64,000 nucleotides of DNA from Caldilineaceae bacterium bin5 (GCA_002238445.1 MPML01000014.1:30529-94528); one strand, 5' to 3'; shown: positions 18,834-29,770, counted from the stretch's first letter. The notes: generated from the letters alone by a model not told the origin. A program made the numbers and translations.

Positions 18834-19046
18834 ATGGGCGGTCGGGCCTTCGGCCCTCCCTTGTGCAGGGGCTGCGCCCCCGCCACGCCCCCCCACAAAA
18901 CCACCCCCCACCCACCGTGTTTACGCTTCCCCAGCAACGTGCCTAGCCATCAGTGTCTCCTCACCCACTTGCCGTCTCATGCCACTGACCACTGCCGTTC
19001 GCCGTTCACCAAGAATTTTGAATCAGACTACTAACAACCGCAGTTC
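18834..19046 (-). repeat. Dispersed GC-rich repeat, copy 2
   Basis: The core (18834-18926) reads, on the minus strand, as the same sequence found at 20920-21012 and 63950-64000: CGGTGGG, GGTTTTGTGG, then GC-rich hairpins ending in CGACCGCCCAT. Homology continues on the outer side to about 19046, where an ACAACCGCAGTTCCG-like end matches the flank of copy 3 (near 52556). It is noncoding. Confidence 0.75.
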
Positions 19047-19114
19047 CGCGCCCCCGCAACGCCCCGCCCTGGCTAGCCACCGTGTTTACGCTTCCCCAGC
19101 AACGTGTCTAGCCA
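18913..19114. repeat. Direct repeat pair, 37 bases each
   Basis: CACCGTGTTTACGCTTCCCC begins a 37-base unit at 18913-18949 that recurs at 19078-19114 with one difference (GCCTAG versus GTCTAG). The unit is the outer part of the dispersed repeat, so this is a local partial duplication of that element. Confidence 0.7.
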
Positions 19115-19124
19115 ACAGTATTCC

Positions 19125-19235
19125 CCCCAGACCGTCCGGTAGGGGCCGGCCTTGTGCCTGCCCTCGCGCGCCTCACCCATCGTCGTCGCCATCTACCCCC
19201 AGACCGTCCATTAGGAGCTGGCCTTGTGCCTGCCC
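19125..19235. repeat. Second direct repeat pair, about 39 bases each
   Basis: CCCCAGACCGTCC begins units at 19125-19163 and 19197-19235, and both end in GGCCTTGTGCCTGCCC. They differ at a few bases in the middle (GGTAGGGGCC versus ATTAGGAGCT). A degenerate tandem duplication is likely. Confidence 0.6.
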
Positions 19236-19506
19236 GGCGTCTCTCTAGGAGTCAGCAAACAATTCCAGCCGCAGCCGGCGCAATCTCCCCGCCCGACTGT
19301 TCCCACCCCAATTCTGGAATGCACGCCGCCAAATGGTCGAGTACCGGCTGTGGGCACACTCACGACAGAGATTGGCCGTGAACTATTACTGGAGATCATA
19401 GTGGAACATGTCCAGAAACGGGCACGGCTGCTAAACCTCACACTAGTGTCCCACGGGCGCGTCTGCGATCCAGCTACTATCGACATTCAGTGACATTCCT
19501 GACGGT

Positions 19507-20721
19507 TCACTGGTTGAGATAGCGCCTTACATTTTCCAGATGTTCAGAATAGGTTTCCGCAAACACATGCCCACCGCTGCCATCAGCGGCCGCGACGTAG
19601 TAGAAGTAACCGTGGCTCTCTGGATATAGCACTGCGCGAAATGAATCCTCGCCCGGGCTGGCGATTGGGCCTGGCGGGATCCCCCGGTTCAGATAGGTGT
19701 TATAGGGGCTGATAACGCCCTGGTACTCTTCAAGAAATACAGGCGTCTTCCACCACTGTCCGCTACCTTCCTGGTAACCCATCGCGTATTGGACAGTCGC
19801 ATCAATCTCAAGCAACATGCCTTGCGCCAGCCGATTAAACAAGACTCCGGCAATTGTCGGCCTGTCCTCGGCGGCAACCGCTTCCCGCTCGACTATACTG
19901 GCCAGGATCAACACATTGTAGAGATCAGGTGGATTCATTCCATCAGTTACGGCCTGCTCGTATATCGGCACCATCCGATCGGCGAACGCGTCCAGCTGGC
20001 GTACTATGAGTTCGCCGGCGGTTGGCTCGACTGCCGGTAACTGGTAAGTCGCCGGAAAGAGGAAACCCTCCAGACTCGCGGCTTGGGGTCGTTCCTCCAG
20101 GAAAGGCCAGCGACTATTTTCGCCTGCGCAGCAGGACTGCTGATCATCCTGTTGGACCGCAACTGAATGGGAAGACGCCAACTGCTGCAGGGCGCCCACG
20201 TCTGTCGACTGAGCAAGCTGGCGATACTCCTGGCCTGAAACAATCCCCTCTTGCTCCAGTGCATCGGCGACCTGCTCCAACCGCCAGCCTTCCCGAATAG
20301 TTACCGCAATCCCTGCAGCCTGTTCATCGAGCAGAGCTTCTGCAATTTCGAGTGGCGTCATGTTCGCCCGCAATAGAAATGTACCGGCTTTCAACTCCTG
20401 TGCCTGGCCTGTCGAACGCACATATGCTTCAAAGAGCTCGGCGTCGTGAATCAGCCCGGCCAGCGCCAACTGCTCTGATATCACTCGGGCGGGTGTTCCC
20501 AACGCAATCTCGAAGGCGATGACCTGATCACTGTCCGACGTCGGAACATATAGGGCAGGTCGATTTTCGTCCAGGTGGTCGTACAGCATCTCTTCTCTGG
20601 TACAAGCGGTAAGCGCGACAGCCAGGAAGAGAAGGAGCATGCCAAACGCCAGCTTGGACAAGCCCCCTGCGATAGCTGGTCCATAGAGTCGGGCTTCCAG
20701 GAACTGCTGAGGATTTTGCAT
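19507..20721 (-). CDS. mltG: Endolytic murein transglycosylase MltG (YceG-like)
   Basis: MltG cleaves nascent glycan strands at the membrane and sets their length. The 404-residue protein has one N-terminal span at about residues 25-40 with a Cys after it (LTAC), a LysM-like region, then the catalytic domain with E278 in LASIVEREA, followed by [11 protein letters not shown] and [16 protein letters not shown]. An insert of about 25 residues with a CC pair ([11 protein letters not shown]) precedes the catalytic domain. The ATG at 20721 is chosen because an extended -10 promoter (20767-20775) lies downstream of the alternative ATG at 20802 and AAGGAG lies 11 bases before 20721. Confidence 0.93.
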   Translation of the reverse strand: MQNPQQFLEARLYGPAIAGGLSKLAFGMLLLFLAVALTACTREEMLYDHLDENRPALYVPTSDSDQVIAFEIALGTPARVISEQLALAGLIHDAELFEAYVRSTGQAQELKAGTFLLRANMTPLEIAEALLDEQAAGIAVTIREGWRLEQVADALEQEGIVSGQEYRQLAQSTDVGALQQLASSHSVAVQQDDQQSCCAGENSRWPFLEERPQAASLEGFLFPATYQLPAVEPTAGELIVRQLDAFADRMVPIYEQAVTDGMNPPDLYNVLILASIVEREAVAAEDRPTIAGVLFNRLAQGMLLEIDATVQYAMGYQEGSGQWWKTPVFLEEYQGVISPYNTYLNRGIPPGPIASPGEDSFRAVLYPESHGYFYYVAAADGSGGHVFAETYSEHLENVRRYLNQ

Positions 20722-20766
20722 AACACATTCCGCTCCTTGCTTCTTGGCTTTCACTCCTGGAATCGA

Positions 20767-20775
20767 AGTATAGCA
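20767..20775 (-). promoter_or_regulatory. Extended -10 promoter for mltG
   Basis: On the minus strand TGCTATACT forms an extended -10 box (TGn-TATACT). It would start transcription near 20760, about 39 bases before the ATG at 20721. No good -35 box is seen. It lies inside the longest possible mltG frame, which argues against the upstream start at 20802. Confidence 0.5.
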
Positions 20776-20804
20776 CTCTGAAAGGCGACATATGAATTTC
20801 ACGT

Positions 20805-21012
20805 GTAACTACTAAGCCGCAGTGGTTGACCAGCCAGGCATACTTGGAACCATTCAGGCTCTTGGTGACGCAACCGGTGTACAGCCGTCGCCATACTCGC
20901 CAGCCGACACTTTGCGAAGAATGCACACGGTCGGTGAGGGATGGTTTTGTAGGGGGGCGTTGCGGGGGCGCAGCCCCTGCACAAGGGAGGCCGCTTGCGG
21001 CCGACCGCCCAA
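20805..21012 (+). repeat. Dispersed GC-rich repeat, copy 1 (full length)
   Basis: This roughly 208-base unit starts GTAACTACTAAGCC and ends CGACCGCCCAA. Bases 20805-20950 align without gaps to 63835-63980, with about a dozen differences by eye. The GC-rich end can fold as GGGGC-GCA-GCCCC and as GGCCGC-TT-GCGGCC. It fills most of the divergent spacer between mltG and the rmd-like gene and has no open frame of its own that I would call a gene. Confidence 0.85.
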
Positions 21013-21223
21013 ATTACCACATTGAGGGGAGAAAGGACACCTTTGCTCGCCTCGTTCAGGATTACGAATCAGTTGCGGCTGGGTAGTTACTTTCACGAAA
21101 AAGAGTTACTACCCAGCTTCGCCTTCAGCCGACCCGGAATTACAGTTGTTGCTGGGAACCTTGGGCTTCACTTACTCCCTATTCACCAGGTCTGAGGAGC
21201 AGCTTGGGGCGGGTTCCCTTCTT

Positions 21224-21259
21224 GGCAGGCGGGCCTTCGGCCCTCTCCTGTGCAGAGGA
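21224..21259 (-). repeat. Dispersed GC-rich repeat, partial copy
   Basis: GGCGGGCCTTCGGCCCTC followed by TCCTGTGCAGAGG repeats the hairpin end of the dispersed element (compare 18836-18875 and 57854-57893). The rest of the element is missing, so this is a fragment. Confidence 0.6.
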
Positions 21260-21341
21260 CACCTTAAGCTACGCATCCAATATTTCCGGCTCGTCGGGCG
21301 CGCCCGCGCACTGCAACAGTTCGCGACCCTCAATCGTAATC

Positions 21342-21350
21342 TGCTATAAT
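21342..21350 (+). promoter_or_regulatory. Extended -10 promoter for the rmd-like gene
   Basis: TGCTATAAT is a perfect extended -10 box. Transcription would start about 7 bases later, giving a short leader that contains AGGAAAGG before the GTG at 21376. The -35 region is weak. Confidence 0.55.
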
Positions 21351-21375
21351 TGCGCTTTCAGGAAAGGTTTCCTTT

Positions 21376-22371
21376 GTGCGTGTCCTAATCACTGGAATCT
21401 CAGGCTTCGTAGGAGCAATTCTCGCGGAATACCTCATGTCCGACAGTTTCGGTCGGTCATTGGAAATCCACGGAACGATCCATCGCGCCGATAGCCGAAT
21501 TCAGTCCCTGCGGGACCGGCTGCTCCTGCACAAAGGGGATCTGCGCAACCCGTCCTGGATCGATCAGGTCATAGGAGACGTCAAGCCGGATCTCGTCTTT
21601 CACCTGGCCGCCTGGAGTGATGTTCGGGGCAGTTGGGACCAACCATGGGCCGCCTATGAACTCAACATAGGAGCTCAACTGAATCTACTCGAAGCCATTC
21701 GGCGCCACGTCCCCTGTGCCCGCGTGCTTGTTGTGGCATCATCTGAGGTCTATGGTCTTATCAAGACGGAGGACCTGCCGCTCGACGAAAGAACGCCGTT
21801 GCGCCCTAATTCGCCATACGGCATAAGCAAGGTCGCCCAGGACCTGATGGCCCAGCAGTATTGGTTCAACTTTTCATTGCCGACCGTGCGCGTGCGCAGC
21901 TTCAATCATATCGGGCCGGGCCAGTCGGACAGTTTCGTCGCCAGCGCATTTGCCCGCCAGATCGCCGATATTGAGGCTGGTCAACAGGAACCTGTCCTCC
22001 GAGTAGGCAACCTGCAGGCCGAACGCGACTACACGGACGTTAGAGATATGGTCCGCGCCTACTGGCTTGCACTTGAGCACGGAGAATCCGGCGGCGTCTA
22101 TAATGTAGGCAGCGGATCTTCTCACTCTGTACAGGAGCTACTGGAGAACCTTCTACAGTTGAGCGTTGTCGACATCGAGGTGGAACAGGATCCGCAACGA
22201 TTGCGGCCAAGCGACGTCGCCCGCACAGTATGCGATCCGGCCGAACTGTTCCGAGCGACCGGCTGGCGCCCCAGCATAACTCTGCGCCAGAGTCTGGCAG
22301 ACGTGCTTCAATACTGGCGGAATTACGCCGGAGCCCGGCAGGATAACCCGCCAGCAGATGGCAGGCCATGA
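21376..22371 (+). CDS. rmd: NAD(P)-dependent epimerase/dehydratase, GDP-4-keto-6-deoxy-D-mannose reductase-like
   Basis: This 331-residue extended short-chain dehydrogenase has TGISGFVG (6-13) for NAD(P) binding and the active site S-S-E at 122-124 with Y148xxxK152 (SPYGISK). Its closest recognisable type is Rmd, which reduces GDP-4-keto-6-deoxymannose to GDP-D-rhamnose. The next gene makes exactly that keto sugar, which supports the call; a fucose-type epimerase/reductase is the alternative. The GTG start has AGGAAAGG upstream. Confidence 0.85.
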   Translation: MRVLITGISGFVGAILAEYLMSDSFGRSLEIHGTIHRADSRIQSLRDRLLLHKGDLRNPSWIDQVIGDVKPDLVFHLAAWSDVRGSWDQPWAAYELNIGAQLNLLEAIRRHVPCARVLVVASSEVYGLIKTEDLPLDERTPLRPNSPYGISKVAQDLMAQQYWFNFSLPTVRVRSFNHIGPGQSDSFVASAFARQIADIEAGQQEPVLRVGNLQAERDYTDVRDMVRAYWLALEHGESGGVYNVGSGSSHSVQELLENLLQLSVVDIEVEQDPQRLRPSDVARTVCDPAELFRATGWRPSITLRQSLADVLQYWRNYAGARQDNPPADGRP

Positions 22372-22472
22372 CCTGTAGAGGATCTCACGTGTCGCCGACC
22401 TGCGGCCAGAAACCGCTTTTTGTTGGACCGTATTTCACGAGTCGAATTCAGCGCCGCCGCTACCCAAAATGA

Positions 22473-23495
<1,023 letters not shown>

Positions 23496-23687
23496 AAGCC
23501 GCGGACGAGATTGCATACCCTCAACGCAAGACAGCTTCACGAGTGACCGGAGATTCCGTCCCCAGGCAGCTTGGATTTTGGCGTTTCAGTGTCATATCAG
23601 CGACAATACCCATGTTGACAGCCTGCAATGATTCATTGTCCGGCATACAAGCACTTTCGGTCCCTCTCAGGTAACATCAATTCCAGC

Positions 23688-24302
23688 ATGGCAGAAAAAC
23701 TTCGCATTTTTGTAAGTGCAACCAAAGACCTGGAACAGGAAAGGGCGCTTGTCGGCCACATCTTGGCTGAGTTGCCTGTGCAGGTTGGCGCCGAAATTCG
23801 CCGCACCCCTACCACCGGCGTAGATTACGATACCCTGTTCGAACTGATTAGCAACGTAGACAGAATCTATTTTCTCTTGGGCCGCGACATCACGGCCCCC
23901 TTTGGCGCTGAATGGCAGCTCGCCATCCGTCTGGAGCGGACTATTGTCCCCTTCAAGTTGCAGGGGATGCGCACACAGGCCGGTCGCGAGTTTCTCCGCA
24001 TCGCCCATGCGCCGTGGAAGTCATTTAATAGTAGCCGGCAACTGGGACAACAGATTGGACTGGACCTCGTCGACACACTACTCCATCCTGAGAACCGCTA
24101 TGGGTTGCAGATGATGGAAGTAGAAGGCTTGCAGCAGAGCAGACAGAAGTTGCGGCAGGGCCTCGAAAGATTATCCACGCCGCCACAGTTAAGCGAAAGA
24201 GGCGTTGGCGTGTCCGGCGGCGCCGAGGGAGGTGGCGTAATTCTCGATCCCGCTGAGGCCCAATCGCTCATTGCTGATGAACTTGAGGACAGTAGAAACT
24301 GA
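23688..24302 (+). CDS. DUF4062 domain protein (stand-alone)
   Basis: This 204-residue protein begins with the DUF4062 pattern (RIFVSATKDLEQERALV, about residues 6-22), a TIR/SLOG-like alpha/beta fold usually found at the N-terminus of large STAND NTPases or conflict-system effectors. Here it stands alone, followed by a helical, Gln-rich segment and a Gly-rich loop (GVGVSGGAEGGGV). The ATG at 23688 starts the conserved domain; in-frame sequence upstream shows no homology. It sits next to a Nudix hydrolase and upstream of pheT. Function unknown. Confidence 0.75.
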   Translation: MAEKLRIFVSATKDLEQERALVGHILAELPVQVGAEIRRTPTTGVDYDTLFELISNVDRIYFLLGRDITAPFGAEWQLAIRLERTIVPFKLQGMRTQAGREFLRIAHAPWKSFNSSRQLGQQIGLDLVDTLLHPENRYGLQMMEVEGLQQSRQKLRQGLERLSTPPQLSERGVGVSGGAEGGGVILDPAEAQSLIADELEDSRN

Positions 24303-24386
24303 CGAACCAAGGCTAATGTTATCTGGTTGGAACGCGCAACAGTTGTTAATTGGGATTTTCCTCTCTTCTACTCTTACAGCGCCACG

Positions 24387-24989
24387 ATGCTCGCACTTTC
24401 CCAAGTAGCGCCCCAAATCGACAGTTCGGAAGTGGATGCCCTGGCAGACCGATACGGGCAACCGATATGGCGCCGTCACTTCATAGAGACGGATGCCTAT
24501 TTGCGTGCATATCGAGGGCAATCGGATCCGGATCGACGAGGCGAAGTCGTTTTCGCAATCCGCCAACACAACGGCGAGATCCTGCTGCATACTAAACATC
24601 GTTACGAAACCCCAATTTATCGCTTGCCGACCGGCCGCATCGAGCGCGGAGAATCTGTCGAAGATGCCCTCTACCGCGAAGTCGCTGAAGAGACCGGACA
24701 GAAGGTTGAGTTGCGACGTTTCCTCGGCATGTTGGACTGTCATTTTGTCAATCAAGGCACGAGCGTTCCTTTCGTTAGCTACATCTTCTATCTGGAGAGT
24801 TTGAGCAAGGAATTGCGCCCCACCGACACTGAAGAAATCGCCGGTTTTCGAACTGTGCCCCCTCAGGAACTGGGCGCTGTTGCCCACTCGTTGCGCAATC
24901 TTCGGTCCAAGCGGCGTACCTGGGGTTACTGGCGCTCGTTAGCACATGACATAGTCTACCGTGCCTTGGATTGCTGCGAGCAGACTTAG
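24387..24989 (+). CDS. Nudix hydrolase
   Basis: This 200-residue protein has a nearly complete Nudix box, G83-x5-E89-x7-R97E98-xx-E101E102-x-G104 (GRIERGES... REVAEETG), so it should hydrolyse a nucleoside diphosphate linked to another group with Mg2+. An N-terminal segment of about 50 residues and a basic C-terminal tail surround the fold. The ATG at 24387 is chosen; a TTG at 24327 would add 20 residues. It follows the DUF4062 gene by 84 bases, which may or may not mean co-transcription. Substrate unknown. Confidence 0.87.
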   Translation: MLALSQVAPQIDSSEVDALADRYGQPIWRRHFIETDAYLRAYRGQSDPDRRGEVVFAIRQHNGEILLHTKHRYETPIYRLPTGRIERGESVEDALYREVAEETGQKVELRRFLGMLDCHFVNQGTSVPFVSYIFYLESLSKELRPTDTEEIAGFRTVPPQELGAVAHSLRNLRSKRRTWGYWRSLAHDIVYRALDCCEQT

Positions 24990-25085
24990 CCTTACAACAC
25001 AATCACGCATTTTCACTGCTATAGCTGAAACAGTTGCGAACTTTTGGCTCAGGCAGATAGCAAATAGACCGGTTGGGAGCGTACC

Positions 25086-27797
25086 ATGCTTGTCCCTTTG
25101 TCCTGGCTCCAAGAATATGTGGAAGTCCCACTTCCCACAACGAAACTGGCCGAACGTCTGACGCTCGCCGGCCTTGAGGAGGCGAGCCTCACTCGCGTTG
25201 GCGAATGGTGGGAAGCCGACAGAATAGTTGTCGGTCAGGTCGTGGCGGTCGCGCCCCATCCCGATGCCGACCGACTGGTCCTCGTAGACGTGGCACACGA
25301 GTCCGGCCCTGCTCCCGCCCACAGTGCCCCCCAGAGAGTTGTTACCGGGGCGCCCAATCTGTTTCAGTTCAAGGACCGTTCCATCGCCGCCGGGGACCTT
25401 CCGGTTCTCAAAGTCGCGTTTGCCCGCGAAGGCGCGCAACTGATCGACGCCTACAGTGACAAGCAGCCGCGTCCGCGCAAGAAGTTGAAAAAAGCGAAAA
25501 TCCGCGGCGTCGAGTCGCGCGGTATGGTATGCTCGGAACTGGAACTCGGACTCAGCGAGGAACACGAAGGGATTCTTGTTTTGCCTGAAGACGCGCCTGT
25601 GGGACTTTCTTTGCGCGAGTATCTGGGCGATGAAATCCTGGAAATCGACTTAACGCCCGACATGGCTCGCTGCCTGTCCATGTGGGGCATAGCAAGAGAA
25701 GTACATGCTCTGACAGAAGGCGCCATTCACCTGCCGGAAGACGAAGACTCCTCCCGCGGCGACGACCATGCCGCCGCCTACCTGATGGCCCAAATCGACG
25801 CTCCGAGCCTGTGTCAGCGATTTACAGGTACAATCATTCGCGATATCGAGGTTGGCCCTTCTCCCAAATGGATGCAGGACCGGCTGGCGAGCGCGGGCAT
25901 GCGCCCTATCAATAACATCGTAGACATAACGAACTTTGTAATGCTGGAAACGGGCCAGCCCCTTCACGCATTTGACTATGATCTGCTCGTCTCCAGAGCA
26001 ACCGGAATCGGTGAATCAAAGCCAACAATTATCGTGCGTACCGCCCACGCGAATGAGGTCCTTGAGACCCTGGACGGTCAGGAACGCAAACTCCAGGATT
26101 CGATGCTGGTTATCGCCGACAAGGCCGGCGCGGTTGCAATTGCCGGCGTGATGGGTGGCGCCGAGACGGAGGTACACGAAAAGACGCGCAATATTTTGCT
26201 CGAGGCTGCTACCTTTGACGGCATCAACAACCGCCGGACTTCCCAGTCCTTGCGCCTGCACAGCGAAGCCAGCCACCGCTTCACCCGCGGCGTTCCAGCC
26301 ACATTGAACGACCTGGCAGCTCGCAGAGCCGCGAGTCTGATGCAGCAGCATGCCGGCGGGCGTGTCGTTCCCGGAATCGTAGATGCCTACCCTGTTCCCC
26401 AGCCAGAATTGAAAGTTTTCACATCCAGCAGCGACGTGAAACGCCTGTTGGGGATGGAACTGTCGCTGTCAGAGATTGGCGCCGCTCTCCAGAGGTTGGA
26501 TTTCGACGTTGAAGAGCTGTCCGATACGCCGGCAGACGCGCCGGAGCGAGCAACATTCGGGCTGGCGCGTGCACACGGTGAGCCCGTGATAGCCGCCTCT
26601 GTCCCCTGGCATCGGCTGGACGTAACTCTGCCCGCCGACCTGACAGAAGAGGTAGCGCGCGTCGTAGGCTACGACCTTATTGGAGAAACGCTCCTCGATA
26701 CAGTTCTTCCTCCCCAGCGCCGCAACATTCAGCTGGAAACCGAGGAAAACATCCGCGATATTCTCATCGGTTGCGGGCTGCAGGACACCGTCAATCACAC
26801 GCTTACAACCCCGGAAAACCACGCCAAGCTGTTCGTCGCGGCATCCCAGGCGAGGGCAAACGGTGACCTTGAGAGTGCAGGTGTGCCTCACGATTCGTCC
26901 TTCATCGCATTGACAAATCCCCTCTCCCCGGAACGGAGGGTGATGCGCCGCACTCTGGTCGTGAGTGCCCTGGAAAACCTTGCCTTTAACCTGCGCTACT
27001 CCGACCGACTGGCTGTCTTCGAAATCGGACGCGTTTACCGGCCACAGCCGAATCCGAGCACGCCTTCTTCTCAAGGAGCAAAGAACAGTCCGCTGCCAGA
27101 CGAGGACCGCAGGCTGTGCATCGCTCTGCGGGGAGATCGCAATCCGCAACAGTCCTCCCCTGCCACAGGGCTTTCCGACACAGATTCAGACCTGTTCGAC
27201 TTCTTTGATCTGAAGGGAATCATTGAAACACTTCTGGAAAGACTTGGCTTCTCGCAGGAGAACTCCCTCTTCCACGCCTTTCCGGACAGCGGCCCGAATG
27301 ACGATCGGACCGATGCCCAGTTCGGTCCCCGCTGCGCACTCATCTCGCTCCATGACCAACACCTGGGCGTCGTCGGCGAACTGCATCCCAGTGTACGCAA
27401 CGCTTTTGGCTTGGGCAACGAACGCGTGGTTCTGGCCGAACTGAACCTGGCGCCTCTGGTGCGGCCCAGTTGGCAAATCTCGCAGATGGCGCCGATAAGC
27501 GTCTATCCTCCCGTGGTGGAAGACCTGGCGTTTGTCGTGCCGGAGGATGTGACCCAACGACGGTTGCTCGATGCGATTGTAGACGGCGGCGGGCGTAACA
27601 GAGATTCAATGCTGACAGCGGTGGAGTTATTCGACATTTATCGCGGCGAGCCTCTGCCAGTCGGCCACAAATCACTGGCCTATCGCGTTACCTACCAGAG
27701 CATGGCTCACAGCTTGAAGGAAAAAGAGGTAAACCGTCTGCGGCAGCGTATCATCCGCACCGTCGAAAGGGCCACCGGTGGAAAGCTGCGTGCTTGA
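25086..27797 (+). CDS. pheT: Phenylalanine-tRNA ligase beta subunit
   Basis: PheT pairs with PheS to charge tRNA-Phe and carries the editing site. The 903-residue protein has the N-terminal helix ([17 protein letters not shown]), an EMAP-type tRNA-binding domain (about 40-160), the B3/4 editing region, B5 ([19 protein letters not shown]), the catalytic-like core and the C-terminal FDX-ACB domain (from about 805). It is about 100 residues longer than common bacterial PheT; part of the extra length is a Pro/Ser/Asp-rich loop near residues 655-705. pheS is not adjacent. Confidence 0.97.
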   Translation: MLVPLSWLQEYVEVPLPTTKLAERLTLAGLEEASLTRVGEWWEADRIVVGQVVAVAPHPDADRLVLVDVAHESGPAPAHSAPQRVVTGAPNLFQFKDRSIAAGDLPVLKVAFAREGAQLIDAYSDKQPRPRKKLKKAKIRGVESRGMVCSELELGLSEEHEGILVLPEDAPVGLSLREYLGDEILEIDLTPDMARCLSMWGIAREVHALTEGAIHLPEDEDSSRGDDHAAAYLMAQIDAPSLCQRFTGTIIRDIEVGPSPKWMQDRLASAGMRPINNIVDITNFVMLETGQPLHAFDYDLLVSRATGIGESKPTIIVRTAHANEVLETLDGQERKLQDSMLVIADKAGAVAIAGVMGGAETEVHEKTRNILLEAATFDGINNRRTSQSLRLHSEASHRFTRGVPATLNDLAARRAASLMQQHAGGRVVPGIVDAYPVPQPELKVFTSSSDVKRLLGMELSLSEIGAALQRLDFDVEELSDTPADAPERATFGLARAHGEPVIAASVPWHRLDVTLPADLTEEVARVVGYDLIGETLLDTVLPPQRRNIQLETEENIRDILIGCGLQDTVNHTLTTPENHAKLFVAASQARANGDLESAGVPHDSSFIALTNPLSPERRVMRRTLVVSALENLAFNLRYSDRLAVFEIGRVYRPQPNPSTPSSQGAKNSPLPDEDRRLCIALRGDRNPQQSSPATGLSDTDSDLFDFFDLKGIIETLLERLGFSQENSLFHAFPDSGPNDDRTDAQFGPRCALISLHDQHLGVVGELHPSVRNAFGLGNERVVLAELNLAPLVRPSWQISQMAPISVYPPVVEDLAFVVPEDVTQRRLLDAIVDGGGRNRDSMLTAVELFDIYRGEPLPVGHKSLAYRVTYQSMAHSLKEKEVNRLRQRIIRTVERATGGKLRA

Positions 27798-27957
27798 CAG
27801 CTGATGCCGGCCCTTAAGGGTGTCCGGGTGGCCATGCTACCTGAAACAGTCCGGCGCTAGTTTCTTTGACAGTTCGGTCGTAGGGACTGTTGCGACAGGG
27901 CCGGCGTGCAGCTCGCTCGGTACGCGTCACGGCCAAGCAATTGCAGTGTCTGGCTCA

Positions 27958-28917
27958 TCAACGCACGGTGTACTTTGGCCCTGATTGCAGTTCCACGGGC
28001 TTTCCCCGCCGAATTCTGTAAAGGTCAAGATCGCCCGCGACATCCGTGTTAGGGAAGACAGCGCGAGCTTCCGCCAGAATTTCCTTAGCGTGATAGCGAC
28101 GGCTTATATGGTGAAGCACCAGATGCTTCACGCCTGACTTTTCGGCCAGCCGCGCCGCCGCGCGGGCGGTAATGTGCCCATGATTCCGCGCCAATTCTTG
28201 CTCCTCGTCCAGGTATGTCGCCTCAATAGCCAGTAGGTCCGCATCAGCAACAATCTTGTGCAAGGGACCGGTCCGGCCCACGTCGCCTACAAAGCAGAAT
28301 TTTGCCCCCTTCTGCGATTCGCCCAGCACGTCTTCCGGTTGAACTGTGCGCCCATTTGCCAACTCAACCGACCGGCCCGCAACCAACTCCCTGCGTTCCG
28401 GACCTGCCGGAACGCCAAGCGCTTCGGCCTTCGCATTGTCGAATGGTGAACGAGTCTCCTCCTCGAAGGTAAAACCGAAGCAGCCAGAGCCGCGATGGGG
28501 TACCGAGAACGCGCTGAGCGAAAATCCCTTACCTTCAAACAGAGTACCTGCTTCCATCACATTGAGGCTGACGCCGGCCTGCGTAACATTCCCGACGCCG
28601 AAAACGACCTCCATCAATCGATGGACTCGGGCCAGCGCCTGCTCGCCGCCGTGAATCTCCAACGTATCCAGGGTCTCCCAGTGCCCCAGTGTGCTCGCCA
28701 GCCCTCCCAGCCCCAATATATGGTCGAGATGTCCGTGCGTGAGTAGGATCTTGTCAAGTCGGCGAAACCCGAGGCCGCTACGCAAAATTTGACGTTGTGT
28801 GCCTTCGCCGCAGTCGATCAGAAAACGGTGCTCCTGTGCCATAACCAACGCAGCTGAAAGGCCCCGGTGAACAGAGGGCGCGGACGCTGAAGTCCCAAGA
28901 AATACCAGCTCAAACAA
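27958..28917 (-). CDS. rnz: Ribonuclease Z
   Basis: RNase Z is a zinc phosphodiesterase that trims the 3' end of tRNA precursors, which fits the incomplete CCA on the tRNA-Leu gene here. The 319-residue protein has FLGTSASAP at the start, the zinc motif T60-H-G-H-L-D-H66, a later GDVGRT and the C-terminal HHISRRY. It is convergent with pheT. Confidence 0.95.
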   Translation of the reverse strand: MFELVFLGTSASAPSVHRGLSAALVMAQEHRFLIDCGEGTQRQILRSGLGFRRLDKILLTHGHLDHILGLGGLASTLGHWETLDTLEIHGGEQALARVHRLMEVVFGVGNVTQAGVSLNVMEAGTLFEGKGFSLSAFSVPHRGSGCFGFTFEEETRSPFDNAKAEALGVPAGPERRELVAGRSVELANGRTVQPEDVLGESQKGAKFCFVGDVGRTGPLHKIVADADLLAIEATYLDEEQELARNHGHITARAAARLAEKSGVKHLVLHHISRRYHAKEILAEARAVFPNTDVAGDLDLYRIRRGKPVELQSGPKYTVR

Positions 28918-28993
28918 TGTATTTTCTCTCTGAAATTGTATTGGGCACCGAATCTGAGTCGAGGAAATCGTTTAAGAAGATCAGATCATCATC

Positions 28994-29491
28994 CTAGTTA
29001 TCTAGAACCCGCTGTGAGTACCGATGACGCACGCAGTCATAGACGCCCCAGCTTGGCGCGCCCAAACGACCCATTACTTCTCCCGGATTGACAAGCAGGC
29101 AGTCGCCTAATTGTTCCCAATGTTGTTTGTGGTCATGGCCGTAGCAGACTAGGTCGAATACGCCGCTTTGCGCAATCCGCCGCGCCGGCTCCGGATAGTG
29201 AATTAGCGCGACCTGCCTTCCCCCAAGTTCCAGCTCGGCATAGGGGCCATGTAACGTAACGTGCGCGAATCCGGCGGCAACCTGCTGCTGCAACCGCCCG
29301 TCGCCGTCGTTGTTGCCCTCCACGATATGAATTGGTCCGCCAAATGCCTGCGCCATCTGCGCGACAATAAAAGGCGCGATCAGATCGCCGCAGTGCAGCA
29401 GTATCTCGCAGCCCTCTTCAGCCACGGCGGCCAGCGCATTCTCAAGGTTCCAGATATTGTCGTGGCTATCCGAAAGGATGGCTATTTTCAT
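28994..29491 (-). CDS. YfcE/MJ0936-type metallophosphoesterase
   Basis: This 165-residue calcineurin-like phosphodiesterase has metal ligands in order: D8-x-H10 (ILSDSHDN), HCGDL, EGNND, a His in ALIHYPE and CYGHDHKQ. The start at 29491 is fixed by GGGAG just upstream and by the conserved MKIAILSDSH. In-frame sequence upstream is rejected because it would contain the promoter. It probably hydrolyses a small phosphodiester; the substrate is unknown. Confidence 0.93.
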   Translation of the reverse strand: MKIAILSDSHDNIWNLENALAAVAEEGCEILLHCGDLIAPFIVAQMAQAFGGPIHIVEGNNDGDGRLQQQVAAGFAHVTLHGPYAELELGGRQVALIHYPEPARRIAQSGVFDLVCYGHDHKQHWEQLGDCLLVNPGEVMGRLGAPSWGVYDCVRHRYSQRVLDN

Positions 29492-29544
29492 GCATGTTCT
29501 CCCGTTTGCGACCCTGGGCCCGCGGAACCAGTTGGGGCTCGTGT

Positions 29545-29573
29545 AGTATATCTGACCCGATTCAAGACGGCAA
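29545..29573 (-). promoter_or_regulatory. Promoter for the phosphoesterase gene
   Basis: On the minus strand TTGCCG (29573-29568), a 17-base spacer and TATACT (29550-29545) form a sigma70-like promoter about 50 bases before the ATG at 29491. Confidence 0.45.
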
Positions 29574-29770
29574 TGGGGAGTCAATGTGATATAATGCAAG
29601 GCAGGTTTCGACGCGCCTTCTAGTCGTTACGCCGTGATTCTCATCCATATTTTTCCGTCGAAAATCTGGCTTCGGTCGTGTCCTCTCGTGCAAACGCAAA
29701 CTTGAATCATTGCGCCCGACACGGGCTGCCTACAGCTATAGTCGAAATTTAGTACGCTCTGCCGAATTAC

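Larger units (their letters stand above)
18666..19506. other. 841-base gene-poor block built from repeats
   Basis: This block separates tRNA-Leu from mltG. It contains a copy of the dispersed GC-rich repeat (18834-19046) and two pairs of direct repeats (18913-18949/19078-19114 and 19125-19163/19197-19235). An 89-codon plus-strand frame (19224-19493) ends in a plausible amphipathic stretch (about 40 codons from 19371), but it has no recognisable domain or good start. I treat the block as noncoding, possibly with gene remnants. Confidence 0.55.
21013..21375. other. Spacer upstream of the rmd-like gene
   Basis: This 363-base gene-free spacer contains a partial repeat copy (21224-21259) and the promoter at 21342-21350. 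I see nothing else that can be supported. Confidence 0.55.

Noticed and set aside
18840..18925. Possible structural RNA (GC-rich hairpins)
   Set aside because: Considered as a single ncRNA gene, but the same sequence occurs at several other places in both orientations, so a dispersed repeat is the better description.
19224..19493. 89-codon plus-strand frame downstream of mltG
   Set aside because: The last 40 codons look amphipathic and gene-like, but there is no good start, no domain, and the frame begins within a direct-repeat block. A remnant is possible.
27845..27891. Inverted repeat AACAGTCC/GGACTGTT between pheT and rnz
   Set aside because: Only 8 bp with a 31-base loop and no T-run; too weak to call a terminator.
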